From Taibaiella sp. (GTDB lineage Bacteria > Bacteroidota > Bacteroidia > Chitinophagales > Chitinophagaceae): a stretch of 64,000 nucleotides of DNA. The DNA is taken from contig JAEUVV010000006.1 of NCBI GenBank assembly GCA_016786705.1, positions 124,001 to 188,000 on the forward strand, read 5' to 3'. The notes beneath the pieces were generated by a model. The model saw only the letters and a program-made list of their open reading frames with translations, did no database searches and was not told where the DNA came from. The position numbers were made by a program, and so were the translations under genes. The stretch's first letter is position 1. Every line of letters begins with the position of its first letter. Below, piece by piece: positions 18,529 to 27,570 of this stretch.

Positions 18529-19650
18529 TTAAAGCGCCGCATAAACGGCCATTGTCTCCGAAGCAAATTGCTTTGCAGAAAACCTTTGCGCATATTCCAG
18601 GCCTTGCGTCACCTGCACCTGTTTTGTATCCGCCTGTTTCCATAACCGAAGAATATGCATGGCTAATGTATCCGCGTCTTGAGGATCAAAATATAAACTA
18701 CCTGGTCCGCCGGCCTCTTCCAGGCAGCTACCGCTAGCCGCAATGACCGGAACTCCCGACTTAAGGGCTTCGATAACGGGGATACCAAACCCTTCAAAAA
18801 TACTGGGGTAAATAAAGATTTCGCTCAGCTGGTACAAAGCCGGTAATTCTTCAAAAGATACCTGGTGTAATAATTGCACGCGGCTCCCCAGGTTATGCTG
18901 CGCTATGAATGCATTCAATTCTTCTGCATAGGGGGTAGCCTTACCGACCAGGACCAGTTTAACCTCTTCCGGCAATTGAAGCAATGCCCCGAGGATGACC
19001 TTTGTATTTTTACGGGGTTCTAAAGTCCCTACAGACAATAAAAAATGCGCAGGTAATGCATACTTTTCCTGCACCGCTTTTTTTCTTTCCGGGCTAGCCG
19101 GAAGGGAAAATACCGGGTCACAATCTTGGTAGACCACCTCTATTTTTGTGGCATCTATATGATAAAACCGGACCAGGTCCTGTCTCGTCTGCTCGCTGAT
19201 GGCAATGATCCGGTCTGCTTTCCGGCAGGCCGAAAGTGTCTTTCTCCGGTATATTTTACGATCTATGGCCGAATAAAGATCCGGGAACCGCTCAAAAATG
19301 AGATCATGAACGGTCACTACATATTTAACACCAAGAGGCCTTTTTCCAAGGGGTAATTCAGCGCTCAGGCCATGATAGACCTGGGTATTATTGCTTAACA
19401 AAGCTTTTTTCACCCTCCAGCTGCGCCAGAAGGAAGCCGGCAATAAGGTTTCGTTGGTGATGATACTTACCTTATCCCATTGTTTACTTTGCTCAAAAAG
19501 CGTGGTGTCTTTTAATCGCGGCACATACAATTGAATAGTCTGCTCCGGGTAATGCAAATGCAAAGCCTCGACCAGGTTGCGGCTGTAATTGCCGAGACCG
19601 GTACGGTTGTAAAAAGCGCGCTTTGCATCAAAACCAATATTCATATCCAC
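18529..19650 (-). CDS. glycosyltransferase, GT4 family
   Basis: This is a 373-residue GT-B fold retaining glycosyltransferase. The N-terminal acceptor domain has RTGLGNYSRNLVEAL and VVTVHDLIFERFP. The C-terminal donor domain has LSVGTLEPRKNTK and the family E-x7-E motif in EGFGIPVIEALKSG. It resembles mannosyl- or rhamnosyl-type transferases of polysaccharide pathways. No other surface-polysaccharide genes are adjacent, so donor and acceptor cannot be inferred. The start is the ATG at 19650 or the one two codons later at 19644. Confidence 0.9.
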   Translation of the reverse strand: MDMNIGFDAKRAFYNRTGLGNYSRNLVEALHLHYPEQTIQLYVPRLKDTTLFEQSKQWDKVSIITNETLLPASFWRSWRVKKALLSNNTQVYHGLSAELPLGKRPLGVKYVVTVHDLIFERFPDLYSAIDRKIYRRKTLSACRKADRIIAISEQTRQDLVRFYHIDATKIEVVYQDCDPVFSLPASPERKKAVQEKYALPAHFLLSVGTLEPRKNTKVILGALLQLPEEVKLVLVGKATPYAEELNAFIAQHNLGSRVQLLHQVSFEELPALYQLSEIFIYPSIFEGFGIPVIEALKSGVPVIAASGSCLEEAGGPGSLYFDPQDADTLAMHILRLWKQADTKQVQVTQGLEYAQRFSAKQFASETMAVYAAL

Positions 19651-19687
19651 GAAAATAATTAATTAGTAAGCAGTTTTAGTCCTCCTG

Positions 19688-21385
19688 CTAAAAAGGAGGC
19701 TCGGAAGTAAAGGTCATTTCCTGTCGCGTAGCCGGGTGTTTGATGCTCAGGCTTTGGGCATGCAAATGCAAGCGGTCGGCTTTGGTGCCATACAGGTCAT
19801 CCCCTACGATCGGCATATCCAGGCCCAGGTGATGGGCACAATGCATTCTTAACTGATGCGTGCGGCCGGTGATGGGAAACAATTGTACTCTAGTGTGCTT
19901 ACCTGTAACACTTAATTTCTTCCATTTGGTAACCGCGGGTTTACCATATTCATAGCAGACCACCTGGTGCGGGCGGTTGTCCAGGTCTACCCGCAACGGT
20001 AACTCTATGGTTCCTTCTTCGCCCGCTAAAACGCCATCCAGCACCGCGATATAAGATTTCCGGGTCGTTTTTTTGATGAACTGCGCCTGCAGGTATTCAT
20101 GCGCTTCTTTAGTTTTGGCAGCGATCAGAATGCCCGAGGTAGCCATATCCAGCCGGTGCACCAGTAAGGGACCGGTAGCATGGGGATATCGTTTTTGTAA
20201 AATATCCTGTACAGAGGTTGGCGATATCTTTCCCGGAACAGAAAGCAATTCTGCGGGCTTATCTACTACCACGATCTGTTCGTCTTCATAGATAGTCTTA
20301 AGCGCATCGCCCAGGTCCTGCTGCTGCAGCATAGGGTTAGGGTCCAGCTCAATCCCATTAAGCATATGCGCCAGGATGGGCTCACACTTACCCCGGCAGG
20401 CCGGGTAAAATTGACCGTGCTTGCGGATCTCTGAAGCGGGAGAAGCGCCCCACCAGAATTCCGCGAAGGCCAGGGGCTTTAGCCCGTGCAGGAAGGCAAA
20501 CTGTAGCATTTTAGGCGCTGCGCATTCACCCGCACCGGAAGGGGGGTTATCAAAAGCCGTATGCGCAAAGATCTCTTTTACATTTTTTAAGGCCCCATAC
20601 TGGTCCAGAAAATTGTACTGGGCAAATAATTGTTCCTGCAGATTGGCAGATTTTGCTTTACGTTCTTCTTTTAAAGCTTCAATTTCATCCAGTATGCGGT
20701 CTAAAGCCGCCTGTTCCGGCGCCGCCTGCTCTTTCCAGTATCTTTGCATGAACTTAAACTCGCCCTGCTCTCTTACACTTTCCTGGCGGAGGCTTTCCAG
20801 CAGGTCGGCACGACCTTCTTCACACAATGCCATTTCCGCATCCGCTCTTTGCAATTTACGCCTTGCTTTATTTGCTTTGATCTTATCTTTTAACCTGCGC
20901 AGATCGGTATCCGCCGCAGTCAATTTATTCTGCAATTGCTGCCTGGCGATTTTCAATTCCGCCGATTGTTCCAAAGCTTCAATAGCTTCATTCACCTTAC
21001 TGATCACCTCTTCTCCTTTAAGGAAAAAACTATCCGGCGCCAGCATATCAAATATGGGCGGTACAAAACGGCTATGCGCGTTTTTATCAGCCAGCTTGCC
21101 GGAGAATGCCGTAATATAGCCTACTTCGCCACCCTGTTTTTGCACCAGCATCACGCCAAACATTTTGCCGATGACCAGGCCGTCCATAGCCGGGTCTAAT
21201 CCAAAATTATGTTGCCATTCCGTTTGCGTTTGGATATAATCCTGCAATTCCGCGGCTGCCTCGAGACAAAGCGGATGTGGTTCATGGTAAAATGGAAAGT
21301 TGAACCGCCCCGGGAGTTCCGCAGGAGTTATAGTTCTTTTAAAATCGATCCAGCAATCTTTAAGGGGAGCGGCAAGTGTCATCAT
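19688..21385 (-). CDS. RluA-family pseudouridine synthase with long N-terminal coiled-coil extension
   Basis: The C-terminal half (about residues 370-565) is an RluA-type pseudouridine synthase: IVVVDKPAELLSVPGK, then the catalytic-aspartate motif LLVHRLDMATSGIL, and PITGRTHQLRMHCAHH. The first 360 residues are an extension with a compact N-terminal segment and a long Lys/Glu/Arg-rich coiled coil (about 130-270). It then has a Cys-containing segment (ECAAPKMLQFAF, YPACRGKCEPI). This two-part architecture of about 560 residues is a known subgroup acting on rRNA or tRNA uridines. The RNA target is not determined here. Confidence 0.88.
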   Translation of the reverse strand: MMTLAAPLKDCWIDFKRTITPAELPGRFNFPFYHEPHPLCLEAAAELQDYIQTQTEWQHNFGLDPAMDGLVIGKMFGVMLVQKQGGEVGYITAFSGKLADKNAHSRFVPPIFDMLAPDSFFLKGEEVISKVNEAIEALEQSAELKIARQQLQNKLTAADTDLRRLKDKIKANKARRKLQRADAEMALCEEGRADLLESLRQESVREQGEFKFMQRYWKEQAAPEQAALDRILDEIEALKEERKAKSANLQEQLFAQYNFLDQYGALKNVKEIFAHTAFDNPPSGAGECAAPKMLQFAFLHGLKPLAFAEFWWGASPASEIRKHGQFYPACRGKCEPILAHMLNGIELDPNPMLQQQDLGDALKTIYEDEQIVVVDKPAELLSVPGKISPTSVQDILQKRYPHATGPLLVHRLDMATSGILIAAKTKEAHEYLQAQFIKKTTRKSYIAVLDGVLAGEEGTIELPLRVDLDNRPHQVVCYEYGKPAVTKWKKLSVTGKHTRVQLFPITGRTHQLRMHCAHHLGLDMPIVGDDLYGTKADRLHLHAQSLSIKHPATRQEMTFTSEPPF

Positions 21386-21399
21386 ACAAAATAGGCTTC

Positions 21400-21407
21400 A
21401 AAATTAC
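21400..21407 (-). promoter_or_regulatory. -7 box for the pseudouridine synthase gene
   Basis: TAATTTTG on the minus strand, 14 bases before the ATG at 21385. Confidence 0.5.
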
Positions 21408-21441
21408 GTAATAATAAATTTCTCAATCGCCGGCGATTGCT

Positions 21442-21449
21442 TATGTTTG
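21442..21449 (+). promoter_or_regulatory. -7 box for meaB
   Basis: TATGTTTG, an exact match, 51 bases before the TTG proposed as the meaB start. It supports starting meaB downstream of this point. Confidence 0.5.
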
Positions 21450-21500
21450 CTTACCGGCACCGCAAAAGAAGCTACAGACATTCATCAATCAGATAATTAT

Positions 21501-22484
21501 TTGATTTTGAGACCACTACCTGACATACAATTATTAAAAGAAGGCATCCTTAAGGGCGATATCGCTTTATTGAGCAGAGCCATCACCCTTATAGAATCTA
21601 CGCATCCTAAGCACCAGGCCCTGGCAGCGCAGCTACTGGACCAGGTTTTGCCCTATAGTGGCAAGGCCATGCGGATCGGGATTACCGGGGTGCCTGGAGT
21701 GGGTAAGAGTACCTTTATCGAATCTTTTGGCATGCACCTGATCGGGCTGGGGAAAAAGGTCGCCGTACTGGCCATAGATCCCAGCAGCAATATCAGCAAG
21801 GGCAGTATCCTGGGCGACAAAACCCGTATGGAGCAGCTTTCGGTAGCCCCCAATGCCTTCATCAGGCCTTCTGCTGCGGCCGGTAGCCTGGGCGGACTAA
21901 CGCACAAAACACGTGAAGCCAGCCTGCTCTGCGAAGCCGCAGGTTTTGATATTATTATTATAGAAACCGTAGGTGTAGGGCAAAGCGAAACCGAAGTGCG
22001 GAATATTTGTGATTTCTTCCTGCTCTTAATGCTGGCAGGCGCCGGCGATGAGCTTCAGGGCATCAAACGCGGCATTATTGAAATGGCCGACGGGCTGGTG
22101 ATCACCAAAGCGGATGGCAGTAATGTACAGAAAGCAAAAGCCGCACGATCGGAGTATGCCCGGGCCCTTCATTTTTTACCCCCGGCCGTTTCCGGATGGC
22201 ATCCCGAGGTGAGCCTCTGCTCCTCTATCGACGGTACCGGCATTGAGGCGGTATATGCTATGATCGAAAAATTCCGGCAGCACCAGGTAAGTAATGGTTA
22301 TTTTGACCTAAGGAGAAAAGAGCAAAACCTGAGCGCTTTCCGGCGCCTGTTGCAGGAAACGCTATTCCAAAACCTTTTGAGCCGTTCAGGACTTAAGGAA
22401 CAAATCGCTGAGCTGGAGTTGGCGGTGACCGAAGGGCGGCAAAACCCTTATTCCGCGGTAATGGATATCAAGAAAACCCTTTAA
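21501..22484 (+). CDS. meaB: methylmalonyl-CoA mutase-associated GTPase MeaB
   Basis: MeaB is a G3E-family P-loop GTPase that protects and reactivates adenosylcobalamin-dependent methylmalonyl-CoA mutase. Seen: Walker A GVPGVGKSTFIE, AIDPSSNISKGSILGDKTRM, IIIIETVGVGQSE as Walker B and switch, and the base-recognition segment VITKADG. There is no in-frame ATG before the P-loop. The open frame extends to 21300 but that part overlaps the divergent pseudouridine synthase gene and its promoter. The TTG at 21501 (or 21507) gives 327 residues, the family's normal length. The mutase genes are not in the window. Confidence 0.88.
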   Translation: MILRPLPDIQLLKEGILKGDIALLSRAITLIESTHPKHQALAAQLLDQVLPYSGKAMRIGITGVPGVGKSTFIESFGMHLIGLGKKVAVLAIDPSSNISKGSILGDKTRMEQLSVAPNAFIRPSAAAGSLGGLTHKTREASLLCEAAGFDIIIIETVGVGQSETEVRNICDFFLLLMLAGAGDELQGIKRGIIEMADGLVITKADGSNVQKAKAARSEYARALHFLPPAVSGWHPEVSLCSSIDGTGIEAVYAMIEKFRQHQVSNGYFDLRRKEQNLSAFRRLLQETLFQNLLSRSGLKEQIAELELAVTEGRQNPYSAVMDIKKTL

Positions 22485-22551
22485 TTCTTTTACCCTATTG
22501 GTTCGGTGAAAGATAAATCACGATAAAAATACAAATGCTATTCAAATCGGG

Positions 22552-22598
22552 TTCATTTAATGCCTTCCTGCGACAGGCTCAGGATGACATTAAATGAA
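22552..22598. repeat. REP-like hairpin between convergent genes
   Basis: TTCATTTAATG (22552-22562) and CATTAAATGAA (22588-22598) form an 11-bp perfect stem. Inside is a second small palindrome, CCTGCGACAGG, in a CTCAGGATGA context. The core resembles the dispersed CCTGAG/CTGTCG palindromes found between genes in many bacteria. It could act as terminator for both meaB and the aminotransferase gene. Confidence 0.55.
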
Positions 22599-22617
22599 TA
22601 CAATAACAATATTCTTT

Positions 22618-23811
22618 CTATGAAAGTGTACTAACCGCTGATTTGATCCGCTTAACCGCCTCCTGCAATTGTGCCATAGACGCCGCGTAGGAGAAGCGGA
22701 TACAAGCGTCACTACCAAAGGCCGAGCCGCTTACGCCACTCACATGACCTGTATTTAATAAGAAGATAGCGAAATCATCTGCATTCGTAATGACCTGCCC
22801 GTTCACATCTTTTTTACCGAAATAATAAGAAATATCAGGGAAAGCATAGAAAGCGCCTTCGGGTGCCACTACTTTAAACCCTTCGATATTTGATAAGGCG
22901 TCAATAAAATAAGCTCTTCTTTCTTTAAAGGCTTCTGTCATTGCTTTTGAGGGCGCCTGATCTTCCAGTAATGCCGCTACGGCAGCATGCTGTGCTATGG
23001 AATTAGTACCTGAAGTAAACTGGCCCTGGATTTTTTCACAGGCTTTCACCATAATTTCCGGTGCGGCAATGTAGCCCAACCTCCAACCGGTCATGGCATA
23101 GCCTTTAGCGAAACCGTTCACCACGATCACCTGGTCTTTGATCGCATCAAACTGGGCGATGCTTTCATGTTTTCCTACATAATTGATCAGCTCATAGATC
23201 TCGTCGCTGATCACGGTTATTTGCGGATGTTTTTCGATCACCTTTGCAATGGCTTCCAGCTCTGCTTTGCTGTAAACCGCTCCTGATGGATTGCAGGGTG
23301 AGGAGAACATCAGTAATCTTGACTTATCGGTAATGGCGGCTTCGAGTTTTTCCGCCGTCATTTTAAAATGATCTTCAATACTACAGGGAATATATTTTAC
23401 TACACCCTGCGCCAGTTCTACCTGTGCGGCATAAGTTACCCAGAAAGGAGTGGGGATAATGGCTTCATCACCGGGATTGATTGTTGCCAGCACCGCATTC
23501 ACCAGGGATTGCTTGGCCCCGGTAGACACCAGTATATTTTCCGGCTTATAATCCAGGCTGTTGTCCCGCTTCAATTTGGTGCAAATGGCTTTTCTCAGGT
23601 CCATGATACCGGCAACCGGTGTATATTTGGTATAACCTGCGTCCAGCGCGCGTTTCGCGGCATCTTTGATATGCTCCGGCGTGTCAAAATCCGGTTCTCC
23701 CAGGCTCAGGCTGATGATATCAATCCCCTGCGCTACGAGTTCCCGGCCTAACTTCGCCATTAATAAAGTTTGCGGTTCGTTAAACCTGTTTACAAACTGA
23801 GCAATCTGCAT
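22618..23811 (-). CDS. pyridoxal phosphate-dependent aminotransferase, class I (aspartate aminotransferase type)
   Basis: A 397-residue fold-type I aminotransferase of the AspB/AspC-like I-gamma group. Seen: SLGEPDFDTPEHI, YTPVAGIMDLRKAI, FSSPCNPSGAVYSK, and the PLP-lysine motif VNGFAKGYAMTGWRLGYI. The C-terminal arginine region reads DACIRFSYAAS. The start is the ATG at 23811; an upstream in-frame extension runs through the TATATTTG promoter box and is rejected. It probably interconverts aspartate or another amino acid with 2-oxoglutarate. Confidence 0.94.
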   Translation of the reverse strand: MQIAQFVNRFNEPQTLLMAKLGRELVAQGIDIISLSLGEPDFDTPEHIKDAAKRALDAGYTKYTPVAGIMDLRKAICTKLKRDNSLDYKPENILVSTGAKQSLVNAVLATINPGDEAIIPTPFWVTYAAQVELAQGVVKYIPCSIEDHFKMTAEKLEAAITDKSRLLMFSSPCNPSGAVYSKAELEAIAKVIEKHPQITVISDEIYELINYVGKHESIAQFDAIKDQVIVVNGFAKGYAMTGWRLGYIAAPEIMVKACEKIQGQFTSGTNSIAQHAAVAALLEDQAPSKAMTEAFKERRAYFIDALSNIEGFKVVAPEGAFYAFPDISYYFGKKDVNGQVITNADDFAIFLLNTGHVSGVSGSAFGSDACIRFSYAASMAQLQEAVKRIKSAVSTLS

Positions 23812-23833
23812 ATCAAAATTTTTTTGTGGTCTA

Positions 23834-23841
23834 CAAATATA
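23834..23841 (-). promoter_or_regulatory. -7 box for the aminotransferase gene
   Basis: TATATTTG on the minus strand, 22 bases before the ATG at 23811. It fixes the start downstream of the longer frame. Confidence 0.55.
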
Positions 23842-23931
23842 ATCAAGAAATAATAGCCGCAATATAAGCATCTCCGCTCATTGGCGCTGCTAAAATTTTA
23901 GCAGGTACCTGTTGCATTGGCTGCTTTTAGT

Positions 23932-23939
23932 TAAATTTG
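23932..23939 (+). promoter_or_regulatory. Promoter of hisS
   Basis: TAAATTTG with TTG 17 bases upstream at 23912-23914. The hisS ATG at 23966 is 26 bases beyond. Confidence 0.6.
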
Positions 23940-23965
23940 CCTCACATTTTTCAATATTATTATTT

Positions 23966-25351
23966 ATGAAACCTTCAATACCGCAAGGTACCAGAGACTT
24001 TTCTCCCAGTGATGTGCGTAAACGCCAGTATATTTTAAATACGATCAAAAACGTATTTGAATTGTATGGCTACCAGCCGCTGGAAACTCCTTCTATGGAA
24101 AATCTGCAAACCCTGATGGGTAAATACGGAGAGGAAGGAGACCGTTTGATCTTTAAAGTATTGAATAATGGACTGCATGATAAAAAGGACAAAGACAAGG
24201 ACAGGCTTAATGAAGAATGGAATAAAGTTTTAGAAAAACCTTATAGCTCTCCGATACTTACAGAAAGGGCCTTACGCTATGACTTAACTATTCCCTTCGC
24301 ACGTTATGTGGTGATGCACCAAAACGACCTGGCATTTCCCTTTAAGCGTTACCAGATGCAGCCGGTATGGCGTGCCGACCGGCCGCAGCGGGGTCGCTAC
24401 CGGGAGTTCTGGCAATGTGATGCCGATGTGGTGGGTAGTAATTCCCTGATCAATGAAGCTGAATTGCTGGCTATTTATCACCAGGCATTTCACCTGTTAA
24501 AAGTACCGGGCATAAGCGTAAAGATCAACAGCAGGAAGATATTAGCTGGCCTGGCCGAAGTTGTCGGGCATTCCGATAAACTGACCGATATCACCGTAGC
24601 CATTGACAAGCTGGATAAAATAGGCTGGGAGGGTGTTGCTAAAGAATTGACCGAAAGAGGCCTGACTGAAGCCACTATCACTTTTATCCATCAATATTTA
24701 AACATCAGCGGCAGTAATGAAGCACGCCTGGCCGCAATGGAAAGCCTGCTGGAAAGCAGTGCCACCGCGCAGCAAGGCATTAAAGAATTAAGAGATTCAA
24801 TTCACTATTTTTCCATCCTGAAGAAAACGGAATGGGAAAGTGAATTGGTCGTAGATTTCACCTTAGCGCGTGGTTTAAATTATTATACCGGCGTAATCGT
24901 GGAAGTAGGTACCACAGCTGTAAAAATGGGCAGCATTGGCGGCGGCGGCCGTTACGATGACCTTACCGGCCTGTTCGGTTTAAAGGGCCTTTCCGGTGTG
25001 GGTGTTTCTTTCGGTATCGACCGGATCTATGATGTAATGGAGGAGCTGGGGCTTTTCCCGGAACAACTGGCCTCCGGCACCAAGGTTTTATTCCTCCTGA
25101 TGGATGAAGCGGCTACCACCCAGGCTTTGCACTATTTAAGCGCTTTAAGAGATACGGGCATCCCGGCGGACCTCTACCCGGAGAAAGCCAAGTTTGACAA
25201 ACAAATGAAGTATGCCAATAAGCGCAATGTTCCTTTCGTGGCCATTATAGGTTCTGATGAACTGGCCAATGGGGTCATTACTTTAAAGAACATGGCCGAA
25301 GGAACGCAGTCAACGCTTAATATCGGTCAATTGATTGAGGCTTTGTCCTGA
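23966..25351 (+). CDS. hisS: histidyl-tRNA synthetase
   Basis: This class II synthetase has 461 residues from the ATG at 23966 (KPSIPQGTRDF is the standard N-terminus). Motif 2 lies in QPVWRADRPQRGRYREFWQC, the histidine-specific signature is LARGLNYYTG, and motif 3 contains GVSFGIDRIYDVM. The C-terminal anticodon-binding domain runs from about residue 370 (VLFLLMDEAATTQALHYL). It ends one base before the stop of the convergent tadA gene, with no room for a terminator between them. Confidence 0.97.
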   Translation: MKPSIPQGTRDFSPSDVRKRQYILNTIKNVFELYGYQPLETPSMENLQTLMGKYGEEGDRLIFKVLNNGLHDKKDKDKDRLNEEWNKVLEKPYSSPILTERALRYDLTIPFARYVVMHQNDLAFPFKRYQMQPVWRADRPQRGRYREFWQCDADVVGSNSLINEAELLAIYHQAFHLLKVPGISVKINSRKILAGLAEVVGHSDKLTDITVAIDKLDKIGWEGVAKELTERGLTEATITFIHQYLNISGSNEARLAAMESLLESSATAQQGIKELRDSIHYFSILKKTEWESELVVDFTLARGLNYYTGVIVEVGTTAVKMGSIGGGGRYDDLTGLFGLKGLSGVGVSFGIDRIYDVMEELGLFPEQLASGTKVLFLLMDEAATTQALHYLSALRDTGIPADLYPEKAKFDKQMKYANKRNVPFVAIIGSDELANGVITLKNMAEGTQSTLNIGQLIEALS

Positions 25352-25792
25352 TCAGCCCCTTTTTGATTTAAAAAAATCTTTCATCAGCTGCGTGCATTCA
25401 TCCGCAAGAATGCCGTGGCTGATTTTTGTTTTGGGGTGGAAACCGTATTGCTCCCCCACCACATGCTTGTAACCGTTTTTTTCATCCGTACCGCCAAAAA
25501 CTACTCTCCCGATCTTGGACCAGTAAAGCGCGCCACAGCACATAAGGCAGGGCTCTACGGTCACATATAAAGTAGCATCGGGCAGGTACTTGGCCCCTAG
25601 TTCATTAAAAGCCGCCGTCAGTGCGATCATTTCGGCATGGGCCGTACAGTCATTCAGCATTTCGGTCTGGTTATACCCCCGGCTTACGATCCTTTCGTTC
25701 ATCACCACAACAGCACCAATAGGGATTTCTCCTTCTTCAAGGGCTCTTCTGGCCTGTACAAGGGCTTGCTTCATAAAATGCTCATCTGTCAT
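25352..25792 (-). CDS. tadA: tRNA adenosine(34) deaminase-type nucleoside deaminase
   Basis: A 146-residue zinc deaminase starting at the ATG at 25792. The zinc and catalytic motifs are His52-Ala-Glu54 (CTAHAEMIAL) and Cys82-x2-Cys85 (VEPCLMCCGALYW), matching TadA, which makes inosine at the tRNA-Arg wobble position. The family also includes guanine deaminases, and the C-terminal tail KISHGILADECTQLMKDFF is compatible with TadA. It faces the mur-ligase gene divergently across a 75-base region with two promoter boxes. Confidence 0.9.
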   Translation of the reverse strand: MTDEHFMKQALVQARRALEEGEIPIGAVVVMNERIVSRGYNQTEMLNDCTAHAEMIALTAAFNELGAKYLPDATLYVTVEPCLMCCGALYWSKIGRVVFGGTDEKNGYKHVVGEQYGFHPKTKISHGILADECTQLMKDFFKSKRG

Positions 25793-25808
25793 AATCGCTG
25801 CTTTGCTA

Positions 25809-25816
25809 CAAAAGTA
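25809..25816 (-). promoter_or_regulatory. -7 box for tadA
   Basis: TACTTTTG on the minus strand, 16 bases before the tadA ATG. Confidence 0.5.
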
Positions 25817-25843
25817 AAGCAATTTTAAAAGAATGGAATTTGA

Positions 25844-25851
25844 TACTTTTG
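25844..25851 (+). promoter_or_regulatory. -7 box for the Mur ligase gene
   Basis: TACTTTTG, 16 bases before the ATG at 25868. With the tadA box it forms a compact divergent promoter pair. Confidence 0.5.
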
Positions 25852-25867
25852 TAAAACAAATTCTGAC

Positions 25868-27256
25868 ATGGTACCACAGGTTTTACAGCAACATAAATTC
25901 TTTTTTGCCGGCGTGGCCGGGGCGGGCATGAGTGCTATCGCGCAATATTTAAGCGGGTCCGGCAAGCAGGTTTCCGGCAGCGACCGCTTGTTTAATACAG
26001 ATGAAAATGAGCATACCCGCCGGCAGTTGACCGCAGAAGGCATTACTTGCTATGATCAAAAAGAAGCGCATCTCTCCGAAACGGATGAGGTACTGGTAGT
26101 AAGCACCGCGATTGAGTCCACTAACGTAGAAGTGGCCAAAGCCCGGGCGCTGAATATTCCCATCATAACCCGCTCGCAGCTTTTAGCCCAGATCTGTGCC
26201 GAAAAGAAAACGATCGCGGTTGCCGGTACCAGCGGCAAGAGTACGACCGCGGCCATGCTTTTTCATTTGTTAAGCAATTGTGGCGTAGATGCTTCCCTGA
26301 TTACCGGGGCCGGTATTGTGAGCCTGATCCGCCAGGGAAAAATCGGTAACTGTCATGTGGGTAAAAGCGACTGGCTGATCATCGAAGCGGATGAAAGCGA
26401 CGGTTCCCTCGTCAACTATAAACCGGCTATCGGTATTTTACTCAATATTGATAAAGACCATAAAGAGCTTTCAGAACTGGACGTAATCTTTAATACATTC
26501 AGAAGTAATACCCAGGAACATTTTATGGTCAACCGATCCCATCCGCTGGCACAGGCATTTAGTGTGACTCCACAAAAGGATTTCGGCAATGGCAGCGCTA
26601 TTGAGGGTACTGATTTCAGCCAGGAGGGTTTTAATATTTATTTTAAAGTAGCAGGCGTACCTTTTACTATACCAACGATCGGTGCACATAACATGGAAAA
26701 CGCTTTAGCCTGTATCGCCGTAGCACAATTGCTGGACATTAAACTCGAAGACTGCGCAAAAGCATTAGCTTCCTACCCGGGCATTTACCGCAGGCACCAA
26801 TTACTGGGAAAGGTAAACGGCATTACGGTTATTGATGATTATGCCCACAACCCGGCCAAGATCGCGGCCAGTATTAATGCCTGCAAACCGGTTGCCGATA
26901 AACTGATCGCCTGGTTTCAGCCGCATGGCTATGCCCCAACCCGTTTCATAAGGACAGAGCTGGTAGAAGAGATCGTGAAGAGCTTAAGGCCCGGAGATGA
27001 GATCTGGATGAGCGAAATCTATTATGCGGGGGGTACGACTACTAAAGATATTTCGGCCAACGATATTATCAATGACCTGAAAGCTTCCGGTATAAACGCT
27101 TATTTTACAGAAGACCGTAAAGATCTTTTAGCAGCAATGGGGCCACATTTTACGGATGATTGTGTCCTGCTGCTGATGGGTGCCCGAGACCCTTCCCTGG
27201 AGCATTTCGGGCAGGAGCTGTTCCAACAATTGAAACAGCTCAATATAAAAGCTTAA
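25868..27256 (+). CDS. Mur ligase family protein, MurC/Mpl-like
   Basis: A 462-residue three-domain Mur ligase. The N-terminal UDP-binding part reads FFAGVAGAGMSAIAQYLSGSG, as in MurC and Mpl. The ATP P-loop is GTSGKSTTAAM instead of the usual GTHGKTTT, and the C-terminal motif is VIDDYAHNPAKI where MurC has DDYGHHP. It therefore looks like a divergent paralogue, closer to the muropeptide-recycling ligase Mpl than to essential MurC. It would attach a peptide to UDP-MurNAc in the cytoplasm. No murein genes flank it. Confidence 0.8.
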   Translation: MVPQVLQQHKFFFAGVAGAGMSAIAQYLSGSGKQVSGSDRLFNTDENEHTRRQLTAEGITCYDQKEAHLSETDEVLVVSTAIESTNVEVAKARALNIPIITRSQLLAQICAEKKTIAVAGTSGKSTTAAMLFHLLSNCGVDASLITGAGIVSLIRQGKIGNCHVGKSDWLIIEADESDGSLVNYKPAIGILLNIDKDHKELSELDVIFNTFRSNTQEHFMVNRSHPLAQAFSVTPQKDFGNGSAIEGTDFSQEGFNIYFKVAGVPFTIPTIGAHNMENALACIAVAQLLDIKLEDCAKALASYPGIYRRHQLLGKVNGITVIDDYAHNPAKIAASINACKPVADKLIAWFQPHGYAPTRFIRTELVEEIVKSLRPGDEIWMSEIYYAGGTTTKDISANDIINDLKASGINAYFTEDRKDLLAAMGPHFTDDCVLLLMGARDPSLEHFGQELFQQLKQLNIKA

Positions 27257-27290
27257 AGCATTTTGATATCGTATTTTTATAAAGAACATT

Positions 27291-27500
27291 ATGGATTTTA
27301 CTTCAGTAAATGATGAACTGCTGGCGCTCAAAAAAAGGCTACGCGCGCTGGGCAAAGAAGTAGTGAAGATCGAAAAAGTAGGCAATGGCAATATGTCCGC
27401 CTTTGAATTGTTTTACCGGGAACCGGGTCAAACGGAAGTAAAAAGAACTTACTTCTGGCGCCACGATATTGAAAATTTCATAAAGCAACTTGAAGCGTAA
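27291..27500 (+). CDS. conserved small hypothetical protein
   Basis: A 69-residue basic protein beginning MDFTSVNDELLALKKRLRAL, with a helical N-terminus and a beta-rich middle (MSAFELFYREPGQTEVKRTYFW). No family recognised. It lies 34 bases after the Mur ligase gene and is probably on the same transcript. Confidence 0.65.
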   Translation: MDFTSVNDELLALKKRLRALGKEVVKIEKVGNGNMSAFELFYREPGQTEVKRTYFWRHDIENFIKQLEA

Positions 27501-27540
27501 CAGCTCTTTAGGATTTATAGGCCCTATCGGGCTGTTACGC
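27495..27540. terminator. Inverted repeat between convergent genes
   Basis: GCGTAACAGC (27495-27504) pairs with GCTGTTACGC (27531-27540). The left arm overlaps the stop region of the small gene. It lacks a T-run, so it is a weak terminator candidate or a structural hairpin. Confidence 0.4.
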
Positions 27541-27570
27541 GTTTAAAGCCGGAGCGGGATTCGATTATGA

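Noticed and set aside
21300..21500. N-terminal extension of MeaB
   Set aside because: It overlaps the start and promoter of the divergent pseudouridine synthase gene, contains the TATGTTTG promoter box, and has no similarity to MeaB.
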